Below, one piece after another: positions 1-9,719 of a DNA stretch of 64,000 nucleotides. Below the pieces are notes generated by a model. That model had not been told where the DNA came from, did not search any database, and saw nothing but the letters and a program-made list of their open reading frames with translations. Positions within the stretch are counted from its first letter, which is position 1. Each line of letters opens with the position of its first letter. The position numbers and the translations under genes are program-made. This DNA is from an uncultured Pelagibacteraceae bacterium (lineage in GTDB: Bacteria; Pseudomonadota; Alphaproteobacteria; Pelagibacterales; Pelagibacteraceae), in the NCBI GenBank assembly GCA_902552985.1, contig CACDII010000003.1:62001-126000 (forward strand). Direction: 5' to 3'.

Positions 1-1754
1 GAATCTTTAATTCTTAAACTTATTCTTGCTTCATTATCTTTAATGGAGATGTAGGGATCAACAATTTCCTTTTTTATAGAGTCAGGAATTTTACCATATA
101 GGACTCCCATCTCTAAAGTTCCCAGAGGTTTATTGTTATTTAATTGAGCTCCAACTTTAAGAATTGAAGAAAAAGATAATACTTTACCAATAAACGGCAA
201 TTCTTCTAAATAATTATGAACTTTTTCAATTTTATCAATTTTATCTCTTGTGAACCAATATTTATTACTATCTTGTTCTTCATCTTCCCAATCATCAAAT
301 TCATCATCAGTTTCACTTTTTTCAATAGAAGGAAATTTAAGAATTATTTCAAGTGGAGTAGTGCCTCCCAATTCATCGTCAATAAGTTTCATACCTTTGT
401 AAATTTCAGTTTTTTTACTAAAGTAATTAATAAAACTATTTTCGACTTCTAATCGACTTATGCCGATTATACTTAAAACAATAATTAATCCAGTGATTGA
501 AAAAATTGATATTTTATTATTTATAGAAACTTGACCTAAAAATTTAGTAATTTTGGAATCTTTTTCATCTTTGATAATTGTCTTTTCAGAAGATAAAAAA
601 TTTAAAATTGTAGGCAATAAAGTAAAAGTTATTATAAATGAAGTGATCAAACCTAATGACATCATCCAACCAAAGTCAATAATTGGTTTTATTTCACTAA
701 AAATTAAAGATAAAAAAGCACAAATAGTAGTTAATACAGTATAAATTATAGGCCAAAACATTTTATAAGTAGTCATTGAAATTATTTCAGAATTTTTTAA
801 TTCAGGATTATTTTTTTTTAGTTGCAAAAAGCGAGTACTAACATGAATATTCATTGCCATTGTTAAAATTAACATTAAAGCGATAAAGTTTGACGATATA
901 ACTGTAACTTTCCAACCCAACAAACCAAGAAGCCCCATCATAATTAAGACGGAAAAAAAACAACTACTAATAGGTACTATGATCCATATAATGTTTCTAA
1001 AAACAAACCAAAGGGTTGCAATTATAAACAACAGAACACCTATTCCAAAAACAATAATGTCACTTTTAATAAACGACATCATGTCGTCAGCAATCATTGG
1101 TATTCCACCTAAGTGTATTTTTCCTACATTATTGTAGCTTTTAATTACTTCTCTTATCTGAAGTATGTTTTCGTGATTTTTTTTCTTCAAGTATTCTTTA
1201 TAATCTTCAATTTCTTCTTTATTTTTTAAATTTTTTAATTTTTCATCTTTTTTAATATTAACAATAATACCTGTTGTTTTTCCATTTTCGCTTATTACAA
1301 AATTTCTAAAAACAGGACTATTTAGAATTTCATTAAAACCTTTTTCTTTATCAATACCTTCACTTTTTAGAGTGCTAAAATTTTTAAGTTTTTCACTTAA
1401 AGTTTCATCTGTACTGCTGAGCAGAGGAATATCTAATAAAGTTATAACGCTATGTACCCAATTTAAACTTTGTATTTTGTATTTTAAACTTAGAAGATTA
1501 TTCATCGAAATCTCCGAAGTCATTGGCTCTGTAGGCGTATAGGTTAAAACTAAAAATTCTTTTGCTCCATATCTTTCTGTTATTTCTCTTAAATATTTTA
1601 GATCTGGATCACCTTCGATCAAAAGAGTATCTGAAGAAGCATCAAGTTTAAAATCTTTAGAAAAATATCCTAATCCTATAAGTGCAATAAATAATAGTAA
1701 TAGAACTGCCTTAGGCTTATTAAGAATAGTTTTTTGATAAAAATCAGCAAACAT
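1..1754 (-). CDS. MMPL/RND-family exporter, C-terminal end cut by window edge
   Basis: Predicted inner-membrane exporter of the RND superfamily, MMPL type. The ORF track misses it and shows only two opposite-strand shadows. I translated the minus strand from the ATG at 1754 (MFADFYQKTILNKPKAVLLL) and found no stop down to base 1, about 584 codons. The N-terminus has one membrane helix, then a periplasmic stretch (KFDASSDTL-like segment, 'GDPDLKYLREITERYG'). Mid-protein is a block of hydrophobic helices around bases 1080-720 (IIWIIVPISSCFFSVLIMMG, ITSFIITFTLLPTILNFLS) and then a second periplasmic loop. This half-repeat order is typical of the family. It starts 22 bp after dnaB on the same strand, so it may be co-transcribed. 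Substrate unknown; lipid or hopanoid export is possible but not shown. Confidence 0.85.
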   Translation of the reverse strand, partial: MFADFYQKTILNKPKAVLLLLFIALIGLGYFSKDFKLDASSDTLLIEGDPDLKYLREITERYGAKEFLVLTYTPTEPMTSEISMNNLLSLKYKIQSLNWVHSVITLLDIPLLSSTDETLSEKLKNFSTLKSEGIDKEKGFNEILNSPVFRNFVISENGKTTGIIVNIKKDEKLKNLKNKEEIEDYKEYLKKKNHENILQIREVIKSYNNVGKIHLGGIPMIADDMMSFIKSDIIVFGIGVLLFIIATLWFVFRNIIWIIVPISSCFFSVLIMMGLLGLLGWKVTVISSNFIALMLILTMAMNIHVSTRFLQLKKNNPELKNSEIISMTTYKMFWPIIYTVLTTICAFLSLIFSEIKPIIDFGWMMSLGLITSFIITFTLLPTILNFLSSEKTIIKDEKDSKITKFLGQVSINNKISIFSITGLIIVLSIIGISRLEVENSFINYFSKKTEIYKGMKLIDDELGGTTPLEIILKFPSIEKSETDDEFDDWEDEEQDSNKYWFTRDKIDKIEKVHNYLEELPFIGKVLSFSSILKVGAQLNNNKPLGTLEMGVLYGKIPDSIKKEIVDPYISIKDNEARISLRIKD

Positions 1755-1775
1755 ATGCTTATTATATATTTTATA

Positions 1776-3194
1776 TTAACTCGTTTGAGTATCTTTAAAT
1801 TTGGTAAACATTGCCTCAAACTCAAGCATTATGTTTCCAGTAGGTCCGTGTCTTTGTTTTCCAATAATTATTTCAGCTAGATTTGACACTTCATTCATCT
1901 TTGCTTGCCATTCAGCGTGTTCAACAGTAGCTGGTCTTGGCTCTTTTCTTTCAAGATAGTATGATTCTCTATAAACAAACATTACAACATCAGCGTCTTG
2001 TTCTATAGATCCCGACTCTCTTAAGTCTGATAATTGTGGTTTTTTATCATCACGTTGCTCAACCGCTCGAGATAATTGAGAAAGCGCAAGAACTGGTACA
2101 GATAATTCCTTTGCTATAGCTTTTAAACCTTGTGTGATTTCTGAAATTTCTTGAACTCTTCCATCTTTATTATTAACAGAAGCTCTCATTAATTGAATAT
2201 AATCAACAACAATTAAATCTAGGCCATGTAACCTTTTTATTCTTCGAGCTCTGTTACTTAAAGCTGCAATGCTAATAGCTGGTGTTTCGTCAATAAACAA
2301 TGGAAGCTCTGAAATATTTTTAGAGATTTCAATAAATTTATCAAATTGTTCCTCTGATATTCTCCCTCTTCTGATATCATTAGATTTTATTTTAGATTGC
2401 TCAGCTAAAATTCTTGTGGACAATTGTTCAGAAGACATTTCAAGAGAAAAAAAAGCGACTGATGTTTTTTTTCCTGACTCTTGCATTTTTTGAGCTGCAT
2501 TAAATGCAATATTTGTTGCAAGCGCAGTTTTACCCATTGAAGGTCTACCAGCAATTATAACCAAATCAGATTTATGAAGCCCTCCCAACCTATCGTCTAA
2601 ATCTCTTAATCCTGTAGGAACGCCAACGATACCTTCTTCATTTTTATATGCGTTTGAAGCCATCTCTATGGTTAATTTCATTGCTTCATCAAATTTAAGT
2701 AGCGCGGAACTTGATGAACCTTTTTCTGCTAGATCAAACAATAACCTTTCAGAATTTTCTATTATATTTTGTCCACTCACATTTAAATCATTTAGCTTGG
2801 CAGTATCAATTGTGTTTTCTGATATTTTAATTAATTCTCTTCTTACAAACATGTCATAAATAATTTTAGAATATTCTATAGCTTGTCTAGACGATGTAGA
2901 AAATTTTGTAATTTTAACTAAATATTCTGGAACATTAAGGTCATCTTTTTCATTTTCAAAATAATTTTTAAGAGTAATTGGGTTAGCGAGCATTCCTTTA
3001 TAAATAAGATTTTCAATAGCACTAAAAACTTTTTGGTGCATAGGATCAAAAAAATTTACACTAGTGATTATTGTGTTTACTTCATCGAATATTTCGTTAG
3101 AAACTAATATTGATCCAATTACAGATTGTTCAGCTTCTATATTGTTTGGCAATTCTTTAAAATTATCTTTAACTATGCTTAACCCAGTATTCAT
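1776..3194 (-). CDS. dnaB: Replicative DNA helicase DnaB
   Basis: Hexameric 5'-3' helicase that unwinds DNA at the replication fork and recruits primase. The 472 aa length is normal. The N-terminal domain (about residues 15-115) begins with the family-typical 'PNNIEAEQSVIGSIL'. The RecA-like C-terminal domain carries Walker A 'AGRPSMGKTAL' near residue 215, Walker B 'LIVVDYIQLM' and 'SDLRESGSIEQDADVV'. It follows rplI on the same strand after 67 bp, continuing the common rpsF-rpsR-rplI-dnaB order. No intein or insertion is visible. Confidence 0.98.
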   Translation of the reverse strand: MNTGLSIVKDNFKELPNNIEAEQSVIGSILVSNEIFDEVNTIITSVNFFDPMHQKVFSAIENLIYKGMLANPITLKNYFENEKDDLNVPEYLVKITKFSTSSRQAIEYSKIIYDMFVRRELIKISENTIDTAKLNDLNVSGQNIIENSERLLFDLAEKGSSSSALLKFDEAMKLTIEMASNAYKNEEGIVGVPTGLRDLDDRLGGLHKSDLVIIAGRPSMGKTALATNIAFNAAQKMQESGKKTSVAFFSLEMSSEQLSTRILAEQSKIKSNDIRRGRISEEQFDKFIEISKNISELPLFIDETPAISIAALSNRARRIKRLHGLDLIVVDYIQLMRASVNNKDGRVQEISEITQGLKAIAKELSVPVLALSQLSRAVEQRDDKKPQLSDLRESGSIEQDADVVMFVYRESYYLERKEPRPATVEHAEWQAKMNEVSNLAEIIIGKQRHGPTGNIMLEFEAMFTKFKDTQTS

Positions 3195-3261
3195 TTTTAA
3201 ATTTTATATTAAAAAAACTTAAAAAAAATAATTAAAATTTACTGGGGAAAAAATTGTATAA

Positions 3262-3720
3262 TTATTGAGTAATCTCTGCTGGCAAAACTTCAATTAAAAT
3301 TTCTGATTGAATATCAGAATGTAAATTTATTTTTACTTTAAATACACCAAGAGATTTAATTTCTTTTTCTAGTTGTATTAAAGACGGTTTGATTTCTAAT
3401 TTTTCCTTTTCTAAAATTATTTTTGATATTTCTGTTGGTTTAACTGATCCATATAATTCTTTATTTTCTGTGCTAAGTTTTTTAATTGAATATTTTTTTC
3501 CGTTAATTTTTTCAGAAGTTCCTTTTGCTATTTTTTTTCTTTCTTGATCCTTTTTTGATAGTTCAGATTTAATTTTTTCAACCTGAGCAATATTTTCTTT
3601 TGAAGCATATAATCCTTTTTTATTAGCTATAAGATAGTTTCTTGCAAAACCTCTTTTAACATCAATTACTTCTCCGATTGATCCGATTTTTCTAATATTT
3701 TCTAACAATATAATTTTCAT
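3262..3720 (-). CDS. rplI: 50S ribosomal protein L9
   Basis: Binds 23S rRNA near the base of the L1 stalk and helps keep reading frame. 152 aa, close to the usual 150. The N-terminal rRNA-binding domain starts 'MKIILLENIRKIGSIGEVIDVKRG' in part and has the signature 'GFARNYLIANKKGLYA'. A lysine-rich connecting helix (about residues 45-75) leads to a C-terminal domain ending 'SEILIEVLPAEI'. Its start directly abuts the rpsR stop (3721), indicating translational coupling in the rpsF-rpsR-rplI operon. Confidence 0.97.
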   Translation of the reverse strand: MKIILLENIRKIGSIGEVIDVKRGFARNYLIANKKGLYASKENIAQVEKIKSELSKKDQERKKIAKGTSEKINGKKYSIKKLSTENKELYGSVKPTEISKIILEKEKLEIKPSLIQLEKEIKSLGVFKVKINLHSDIQSEILIEVLPAEITQ

Positions 3721-3996
3721 CTAAATTAAAGCTAAATTTCTTGCCCTTTTAATTGAAATAGAAAGTTCACGTTGTTTTTTTTGACTTACACTTGTAATTC
3801 TTGAAGGTAATATTTTGCCATTTTCTGATGTATACCTTTTTAATAATTTAATATTTTTATAGTCGACTATAGGAGCACCTTTAACTGAAAGAGGGCATGA
3901 TTTTTTATACTTATATTTATTAGGTTGAAAAATACTTAATTTAGAAAAAGTACTTTGTTTATTTTTTTTGTTATAACCTTTTTTCTTTTTTAGCAT
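3721..3996 (-). CDS. rpsR: 30S ribosomal protein S18
   Basis: Small-subunit protein that binds 16S rRNA as a heterodimer with S6. 91 aa. The conserved core '[34 protein letters not shown]' (shown here in part of its context) is the S18 signature, ending '[10 protein letters not shown]'. The N-terminal 35 residues are very lysine-rich and weakly conserved, as in other members. It lies 2 bp after rpsF and directly before rplI. Confidence 0.97.
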   Translation of the reverse strand: MLKKKKGYNKKNKQSTFSKLSIFQPNKYKYKKSCPLSVKGAPIVDYKNIKLLKRYTSENGKILPSRITSVSQKKQRELSISIKRARNLALI

Positions 3997-3998
3997 AA

Positions 3999-4352
3999 TT
4001 AGGATTTATTATTTTTCTTCTTTTCAAATTCTTCTTTTTTTTCAAAGTAATTAGTTTCAAGATCAAATTTTTTGACTTTAACAGTCATGTATCTTAATAA
4101 ATTACTATCAATACTTTCATTTTTTTCTAATTCTTTTATAATTTTTCCACTTCCTTTAATTTTAAAATGGACATAGTTACCTTTTTTATTTTTTTTAATT
4201 ATGTATGCTAAGTTCAGTAATCCCCAATTTTCAGTTTTAACAATATCTCCATCATTTTTTTCAACTATTTTTGCGTATTTTTCTGTTAATTGCTTTAATT
4301 GACTAGGCGATACGTCTTGTCTAGCTACAATCGTATGTTCGTATAAATTCAT
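3999..4352 (-). CDS. rpsF: 30S ribosomal protein S6
   Basis: Small-subunit protein, partner of S18 in the central domain of 16S rRNA. 117 aa. It begins '[18 protein letters not shown]' and contains '[23 protein letters not shown]', which fits the S6 'WG.R.LAY.I.K...G.Y' pattern. The tail is acidic/lysine-rich ([14 protein letters not shown]) in place of the poly-Glu tail of some homologues. First gene of the minus-strand ribosomal/dnaB operon, divergent from fabD. Confidence 0.97.
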   Translation of the reverse strand: MNLYEHTIVARQDVSPSQLKQLTEKYAKIVEKNDGDIVKTENWGLLNLAYIIKKNKKGNYVHFKIKGSGKIIKELEKNESIDSNLLRYMTVKVKKFDLETNYFEKKEEFEKKKNNKS

Positions 4353-4384
4353 ATTTGTTATTTATTAAAAAATGAGGATATACT

Positions 4385-4413
4385 ATTATAATTGTTTAAT
4401 TACAACAGTTAAA
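4385..4413 (-). promoter_or_regulatory. Predicted sigma-70-type promoter of the rpsF operon
   Basis: On the minus strand the rpsF-fabD spacer contains TTTAAC, a 17-base spacer, then a perfect TATAAT. The -10 lies about 32 bp upstream of the rpsF start. In the other direction a weaker pair (TTGTTT, 18 bases, CATAAT at 4392-4421) could serve fabD. The DNA is so AT-rich that chance matches occur, so the call rests on the exact -10, the spacing and the divergent position. Confidence 0.55.
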
Positions 4414-4439
4414 ACCATAATATATTTTGAAATAAACAA

Positions 4440-5372
4440 ATGTTTTCAGTTATTTTTCCAGGTCAGGGCTCGCAATTGGTAGGCATGGGAAAGGATTTAT
4501 ATTTAAAATTTGAAATTGTTAAAAAATTATTTAATGAAGCTGATGAAATTTTGAATTTTCCAATTTCCAAATTAGTCCTTGAAGGACCTAAAAATGAACT
4601 AGATTTAACTGAAAATACTCAGCCAGCAATTTTTTTAGTTGGTTACTCTATATTCCAACTTATAAAAAAAGAATTTAATATTGATCTAAACAAAGCAAAT
4701 TTTTTTGCTGGACATTCTTTAGGAGAATATACAGCATTAGCATCAACTGAATGCTTAAGTTTTTCTCAAACTTTAAAAATACTAAAGGCAAGAGGAAATG
4801 CCATGCAAAGTGCCGTTCCAAAAGGCGAAGGAGGTATGTTAGCTATATTAGGTTCGGACTTAATAAAAATTGAAAATATTATTGAAGAAAATAAAAATAA
4901 ATATGAATGTTTTATAGCAAACGATAATTCAGTAGGACAAGTTGTAGCTAGTGGAAAAATTAATGATATAGATAAATTTGCCTCTGATTTAAAATTAAAT
5001 AATATTAAAAATATCAAATTACCAGTTAGCGCTCCTTTTCATTGTAACTTAATGAGTAAAGCTACTGAAATAATGAGTAAAAAGATTGAAAATCTAGAAT
5101 TTAAAAATCCAAAAAATATTTTAATTTCAAATGTTACCGGAAAAGAAATTTCAGATCCAGAATTAATAAAAAATTCATTAATTAAACAAATTGAGAGTAG
5201 AGTACGTTGGAGAGAAAGTGTTTTACTAATGATAGCAAAAGGAACTAATCAATTTATTGAGATTGGACCAGGTAAAGTTTTATCTGGATTAATTAAAAGA
5301 ATTGATAAAAATGTAAAAGTTAGTGCAATAAATACAGAAGAAGATATAAAGTTAATAAATATAAATGAATAG
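4440..5372 (+). CDS. fabD: Malonyl-CoA:ACP transacylase FabD
   Basis: Moves malonyl groups from CoA to acyl carrier protein, supplying the extender unit for type II fatty acid synthesis in the cytosol. 310 aa. Oxyanion-hole motif 'GQGSQLVGMG' (8-17), nucleophile motif 'GHSLGEYTA' with Ser93, and the conserved His in 'SAPFHCNLM'. Ends 'EIGPGKVLSGLIKR', typical of the family. The end overlaps fabG by 8 bp. First gene of a fabD-fabG-acpP-gmk run. Confidence 0.97.
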   Translation: MFSVIFPGQGSQLVGMGKDLYLKFEIVKKLFNEADEILNFPISKLVLEGPKNELDLTENTQPAIFLVGYSIFQLIKKEFNIDLNKANFFAGHSLGEYTALASTECLSFSQTLKILKARGNAMQSAVPKGEGGMLAILGSDLIKIENIIEENKNKYECFIANDNSVGQVVASGKINDIDKFASDLKLNNIKNIKLPVSAPFHCNLMSKATEIMSKKIENLEFKNPKNILISNVTGKEISDPELIKNSLIKQIESRVRWRESVLLMIAKGTNQFIEIGPGKVLSGLIKRIDKNVKVSAINTEEDIKLININE

Positions 5373-6102
5373 TTTTGAAAATAAAAGAGTAATTGTCACT
5401 GGGGCTACAGGAGGAATAGGAACTTCTGTTGTTGAAAAATTTATCGAAATGAAAGCTACAGTTTTAGCAACTGGTAGAAATGTTAGTAAACTAGAAGAAT
5501 TAAAAAAGAAATTTAAAAATTTAAAAATTCTTAACTTTGATACATCCAAACACGATGAGATTGAAAAATTTATCGATAGCTCATCTAGCGAGTTAGGAGG
5601 AGGTGTTGATATTTTAATTAATAATGCTGGTATCAATCAAGACAATCTATCTATTAGAATGGATATTGAAGAGTGGAAAAAAGTTATCGATATAAATTTG
5701 ACTTCAACTTTTTTGTTATCAAAATTTGCTATAAAAAAAATGCTTAAAAATAAATATGGAAAAATAGTTAATATAACTTCAGTAATAGGGCATACCGGAA
5801 ATGTAGGCCAGTCTAATTACGCAGCATCAAAAGGGGCTATTATTTCAATGTCAAAAAGTTTAGCTCTTGAATACGCAAAAAAAAATATCAACGTTAACTG
5901 TATATCACCAGGCTATATAACAACAAATATGACTGACCAAATTAATGAAAAATGGAAGGAAATTATTAAATCAAAAATACCGATGGATAAGTTTGGGTTA
6001 CCCAAAGATGTTGCAAATACAGTAATATTTTTATCTTCGGAGGAAGCAAGCTACATTACAGGACAAACTATACATGTTAATGGGGGCATGTATATGTCTT
6101 GA
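5365..6102 (+). CDS. fabG: 3-oxoacyl-ACP reductase FabG
   Basis: NADPH-dependent ketoreductase of the fatty acid elongation cycle; short-chain dehydrogenase fold. 245 aa. Cofactor motif 'TGATGGIG' (12-19), 'NNAG' near 86-89, catalytic Ser139, Tyr152 and Lys156 (in 'NYAASKGA'), and C-terminal 'GQTIHVNGGMYM'. Its start lies inside the fabD end (8-bp overlap), implying coupled translation. The family is broad, but position between fabD and acpP makes FabG the clear choice. Confidence 0.96.
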   Translation: MNSFENKRVIVTGATGGIGTSVVEKFIEMKATVLATGRNVSKLEELKKKFKNLKILNFDTSKHDEIEKFIDSSSSELGGGVDILINNAGINQDNLSIRMDIEEWKKVIDINLTSTFLLSKFAIKKMLKNKYGKIVNITSVIGHTGNVGQSNYAASKGAIISMSKSLALEYAKKNINVNCISPGYITTNMTDQINEKWKEIIKSKIPMDKFGLPKDVANTVIFLSSEEASYITGQTIHVNGGMYMS

Positions 6103-6150
6103 CAAAGCTACTTTTTAATTTATTAAGAAAATATAACAAAAGGTAACAAT

Positions 6151-6390
6151 ATGTCTGATGATATTTCAAGCAAGGTAAAAAAAATCGTAGCCGATCATTT
6201 AGGAATAGACCAAGGGAAAGTAACAGATGAGTCAAGTTTTATAGATGATTTGGGCGCCGACAGTTTAGATACTGTTGAATTAGTAATGGCTTTTGAAGAA
6301 GAGTTTGGTTCGGAGATTTCTGATAGCGAGGCAGAAAAAATTCTCACTGTTGGTGACGCAATTAAATTTATTGAGAGCAAAAGTAATTAA
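6151..6390 (+). CDS. acpP: Acyl carrier protein
   Basis: Carries growing acyl chains on a phosphopantetheine arm. 79 aa, strongly acidic, with the attachment motif '[20 protein letters not shown]' (Ser38). 48 bp after fabG and only 9 bp before gmk. In most alphaproteobacteria fabF follows acpP; here it does not. Confidence 0.98.
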   Translation: MSDDISSKVKKIVADHLGIDQGKVTDESSFIDDLGADSLDTVELVMAFEEEFGSEISDSEAEKILTVGDAIKFIESKSN

Positions 6391-6399
6391 AAAAAGTAA

Positions 6400-7032
6400 A
6401 TGTCCTTAAACAAAGATGGGATAATGATAATATTATCATCTCCATCTGGGGCTGGAAAAACAACGCTTACAAAATTATTGTCATCTACAAGAGATTTTGA
6501 AATTTCTATTTCACATACAACACGTAAACCAAGGATAAATGAAGTTGATGGTAAAGATTATTATTTTGTAAATAACGATAAGTTCCAAGAACTGATAAAA
6601 CAAGAAGAGTTTTTAGAATATGCAAAAGTATTCAATAATTATTATGGATCATCTAAAACACCAATAATAGAAAAACTAAAAAAAGGTAAAAATGTTCTTT
6701 TTGATATTGACTGGCAAGGCACTGAACAAATTAAAAGAAAGAAATTAGAATTTAAATCTATAACCTTTTTTGTATTACCTCCAAGTAAAGAAACTTTGTA
6801 TAAAAGACTTACAAATAGAGATATGAAAGATAAGTTAATTGTGGAAGAAAGAATGAAAGAGTTTAAGAAAGATCTTTTGCATTGGAAAGAGTATGACTAC
6901 GTAGTGATAAATGATAATTTAGAAACTTGTTTTAAAGAAATATCCAATCTGATCGACTCTGCAACAAATAATTCTTCAAATAAATATGATAAAAATTTAA
7001 TAGCAGAGCATGTGAAAAAATTAACTTCTTAA
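6400..7032 (+). CDS. gmk: Guanylate kinase
   Basis: Phosphorylates GMP to GDP with ATP. 210 aa. P-loop '[11 protein letters not shown]' (about 13-23), GMP-binding region '[22 protein letters not shown]' (quoted in part) and '[12 protein letters not shown]', all diagnostic. Starts 9 bp after acpP, so it is likely in the same transcript. The 3' end overlaps the convergent rsmA by 12 bp. Confidence 0.97.
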   Translation: MSLNKDGIMIILSSPSGAGKTTLTKLLSSTRDFEISISHTTRKPRINEVDGKDYYFVNNDKFQELIKQEEFLEYAKVFNNYYGSSKTPIIEKLKKGKNVLFDIDWQGTEQIKRKKLEFKSITFFVLPPSKETLYKRLTNRDMKDKLIVEERMKEFKKDLLHWKEYDYVVINDNLETCFKEISNLIDSATNNSSNKYDKNLIAEHVKKLTS

Positions 7033-7812
7033 ATTCTCATACTCTTTAGTTATTTTATAGTAGGTTTCAGAAGAAATATTTTGAGGTCGGAGATTTAAAT
7101 CAATATCAAGTTTTTCAGAGATAGTTCTATAGTTTTTAAAAATTTTTTTAAAAGAATTTTTAATTTTTTTTCTTCTTTGACTAAAAAATATTCTTGTAAT
7201 CATTTCTAAATTTTTTGAATAATTAATAGAAAAATATTTAGCTTTTGGAGTAAATTTCAATAAAGTACTTTCAACTTTTGGTTTAGGGTAAAAACATGAA
7301 GAACTTATATCCATGACCTTTTCGACGTTTAGTCTCCAGTTTGATATAATTGATAATCTTCCATAATTTGTTGAATTTACTTTAGCAATAATTCTATTAG
7401 CAACTTCTTTTTGAAACATAAGAACTAGGCTTTTGAACCAATAATTTTTTTTGGTAGAAATAATCCATTTAGTTAATATTTTTGTAGAAATGTTATAAGG
7501 AAGATTTCCAAAAACAATTAATTGACTGTCTGAAATTTCATTTTCAGAAATTTTTAATATATCATTTTCAATTATATTAATTCGATCTTCGAATTTTTTT
7601 TTTAAAACTTCAATTAAATTTTTATCTTTCTCAATTACAAAAAATTTTTTCGGATTTTTTTTTAATATAAACTCAGTTAAATTTCCGGTTCCAGGACCAA
7701 CCTCTAAAATAAAATCATCGGAATTTATATGTTCTAATTCAACAATTTTTTTAATTATATTTTTATCAATTAAAAAATTTTGACCTAAACTTTTTTTTGG
7801 TTTAATTCGCAC
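7021..7812 (-). CDS. rsmA: 16S rRNA (adenine1518/1519-N6)-dimethyltransferase
   Basis: KsgA/RsmA dimethylates two adjacent adenosines in the 3' hairpin of 16S rRNA, a late 30S assembly checkpoint. 263 aa. '[18 protein letters not shown]' at the N-terminus, SAM motif '[16 protein letters not shown]' and catalytic '[10 protein letters not shown]'. Last gene of the lptF-lptG-lptD-surA-pdxA-rsmA run, overlapping pdxA by 11 bp. Confidence 0.97.
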   Translation of the reverse strand: MRIKPKKSLGQNFLIDKNIIKKIVELEHINSDDFILEVGPGTGNLTEFILKKNPKKFFVIEKDKNLIEVLKKKFEDRINIIENDILKISENEISDSQLIVFGNLPYNISTKILTKWIISTKKNYWFKSLVLMFQKEVANRIIAKVNSTNYGRLSIISNWRLNVEKVMDISSSCFYPKPKVESTLLKFTPKAKYFSINYSKNLEMITRIFFSQRRKKIKNSFKKIFKNYRTISEKLDIDLNLRPQNISSETYYKITKEYENLRS

Positions 7813-8782
7813 TTACTTTTTTTATAAATTTAAATGCTTCTATTAAACTTGATGGATCAGATATTTTTTTTCCAAGCATTTTATTGTTTGTTCCATGATC
7901 TGGGGATATTCTAATAAATGGCAGACCTAGTGTTATATTTATAGCTTTAAACTCATATAATGTTTTAATCGGGGTAAGAACTTGATCATGGTACATGCCT
8001 ATTATTACATTAAATTTTTTTCTATTTTTCGATAAAAACATTGTGTCAGCAGGAAATGGACCTTCAATATTTATCTTTTTTTTCTTTAGTATTTTAATAG
8101 CAGGTAAAATTATTTTTTTTTCCTCATTTTCAGGATTTTTAGTTTCACAATGAGGATTTAAACCGGTTATAGCAAATTTTGCTTTCTTGTTGAGTTTATT
8201 TTTATAAAAAAAATTAATTGCTTCAACTTTTTTAACTATTTTATTAATACTAATATTTTTAATAACATTTTTTAAAGATATATGGGTAGTAATAGGACTT
8301 ACAGATAGCTTTTCATTATAGATAAGCATCACTTCACTTCCTAATTTATTAGTTTTTTTAGATAAATATTCAGTAATACCTGGGTATTTTTTGCTTAAAA
8401 AATGTGTTTTTGAAACTGGTCCATTTATTAATACCATACTTTTTTTCTCTTCTAATAATTTCATAGCTTTTTTAAAACATTGTTCAATATAATTTTTTGA
8501 ACTTCTTGAAATTGTATCGATTATTTTTTTTTTATTAAAATCAATATTAATTAAGTTTATTTTTTTTGAAGAAGGTTTTAATTTGTTAATTTTTTTTTCA
8601 TTTACTAAATATATTTCATATTTATATCCTAGCTTTTTCATTTGACCTATTAAATTTTTTTTTGAAGCAATTAAAATTATTGGGAATTTTTTTAAAACAT
8701 TAGATTTATATGATTTAAAAAAAATTTCTAAAAAAGTACTATAAGGTTCTCCAGCAACTATTATAATAGGTTTAATTTTCAT
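7802..8782 (-). CDS. pdxA: 4-hydroxythreonine-4-phosphate dehydrogenase PdxA
   Basis: NAD-dependent oxidation step of pyridoxal 5'-phosphate synthesis by the DXP-dependent route. 326 aa. Metal-binding histidines sit in 'TTHISLKN', 'GLNPHCETKNPENEE' and 'GMYHDQVLTPIKTLY'. Substrate motif 'ISPDHGTNN' is near the C-terminus. Overlaps surA by 11 bp and rsmA by 11 bp. The surA-pdxA-rsmA order is common in Proteobacteria. Confidence 0.97.
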   Translation of the reverse strand: MKIKPIIIVAGEPYSTFLEIFFKSYKSNVLKKFPIILIASKKNLIGQMKKLGYKYEIYLVNEKKINKLKPSSKKINLINIDFNKKKIIDTISRSSKNYIEQCFKKAMKLLEEKKSMVLINGPVSKTHFLSKKYPGITEYLSKKTNKLGSEVMLIYNEKLSVSPITTHISLKNVIKNISINKIVKKVEAINFFYKNKLNKKAKFAITGLNPHCETKNPENEEKKIILPAIKILKKKKINIEGPFPADTMFLSKNRKKFNVIIGMYHDQVLTPIKTLYEFKAINITLGLPFIRISPDHGTNNKMLGKKISDPSSLIEAFKFIKKVSAN

Positions 8783-9719
8783 TTATTACAGAATCTTTTT
8801 CAACTTTTTTATAATAAATTTGTGAAAATTGATTTAGTTGTTTATTTTTTTCGTAATTAATTAATTTTTGCAATTCTTCATCAAAATCAACTTGAACTTT
8901 TTCCTCTTTAATATCATCTATTTTTAATATTAAAAAACCACCTGGCACAGTAATTGGTTCAGCAGTATATTCTCCAACTTTTAATAGTGATATTTTTTTA
9001 TAAATATTAGAAGATAGCTGACTACCTTTAATCCATCCAATTTCACCCCCAAATTTGGCGGAACCTGAAATACTAAAAATATTTGCAGTATTGTTAAAAC
9101 CAATGTCTTCAATGCTTTTTAATATTTTTTGTTTTTTTTCATCTATCTCTTCTTTAGTTAAAACATTAAAAAAAATTTCAGATAAAAAATATGATTTTGT
9201 TGGTTTTAAATCGTTAATCTCGCTTTTTAATCTATCTCTGAATAATTCTACATCAATGATTACTTTATCCTGGTATTTATTAAAAACCAATTGATTCCAA
9301 AGTGTTTCTATTTCTATTTTTTCCCTCATTTCATTTTCAGTAATATTAGCTATTTCTAAGAATTTTTTTACATCTAAATCATTTTCAATATTTAATTTTT
9401 TATAAAATTCATCAACATATTTATCTAATGAACTTGAAGTATAATTTGGTTCATAATATTTCAATATCTCGTCTCTTTTAACTTCTTGTCTTATTAGTGA
9501 GTTTTTAGCTATAGTATATAATTCATCTACTTTTAAATTTTTTAAGCTTTCATTATATGCAGTTAATAGTTTTTTTTCATTTTCAATATCTGATTTTGTA
9601 ATTATTTTATTATTCACTTTAACTTCTATGTAGTTTTTTTCTAAAGAATAACTTTTTGCAAGTAAAAGAAAAAATATAACTAAGAAAAAAATTACAGTTT
9701 TTTTTTGGTTAATTAGCAT
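8772..9719 (-). CDS. surA: SurA-like periplasmic chaperone / parvulin prolyl isomerase
   Basis: Periplasmic folding factor for outer-membrane proteins. 315 aa, shorter than E. coli SurA (about 430). An N-terminal signal anchor (residues 8-25, VIFFLVIFFLLLAKSYS) is followed by a SurA-N region ('IEVKVNNKIITKSDIENE') and apparently a single parvulin domain (about 170-275, 'GGEIGWIKGSQLS', 'EPITVPGGFLILKIDD'). It sits between lptD, a known SurA client in other bacteria, and pdxA. Assignment rests on domain layout plus neighbours. Confidence 0.85.
   Translation of the reverse strand: MLINQKKTVIFFLVIFFLLLAKSYSLEKNYIEVKVNNKIITKSDIENEKKLLTAYNESLKNLKVDELYTIAKNSLIRQEVKRDEILKYYEPNYTSSSLDKYVDEFYKKLNIENDLDVKKFLEIANITENEMREKIEIETLWNQLVFNKYQDKVIIDVELFRDRLKSEINDLKPTKSYFLSEIFFNVLTKEEIDEKKQKILKSIEDIGFNNTANIFSISGSAKFGGEIGWIKGSQLSSNIYKKISLLKVGEYTAEPITVPGGFLILKIDDIKEEKVQVDFDEELQKLINYEKNKQLNQFSQIYYKKVEKDSVINEN

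Noticed and set aside
216-744. Two plus-strand ORFs (216-452 and 553-744) at the window start
   Set aside because: They lie opposite a continuous minus-strand MMPL exporter frame with clear membrane and periplasmic segments; they are shadows.
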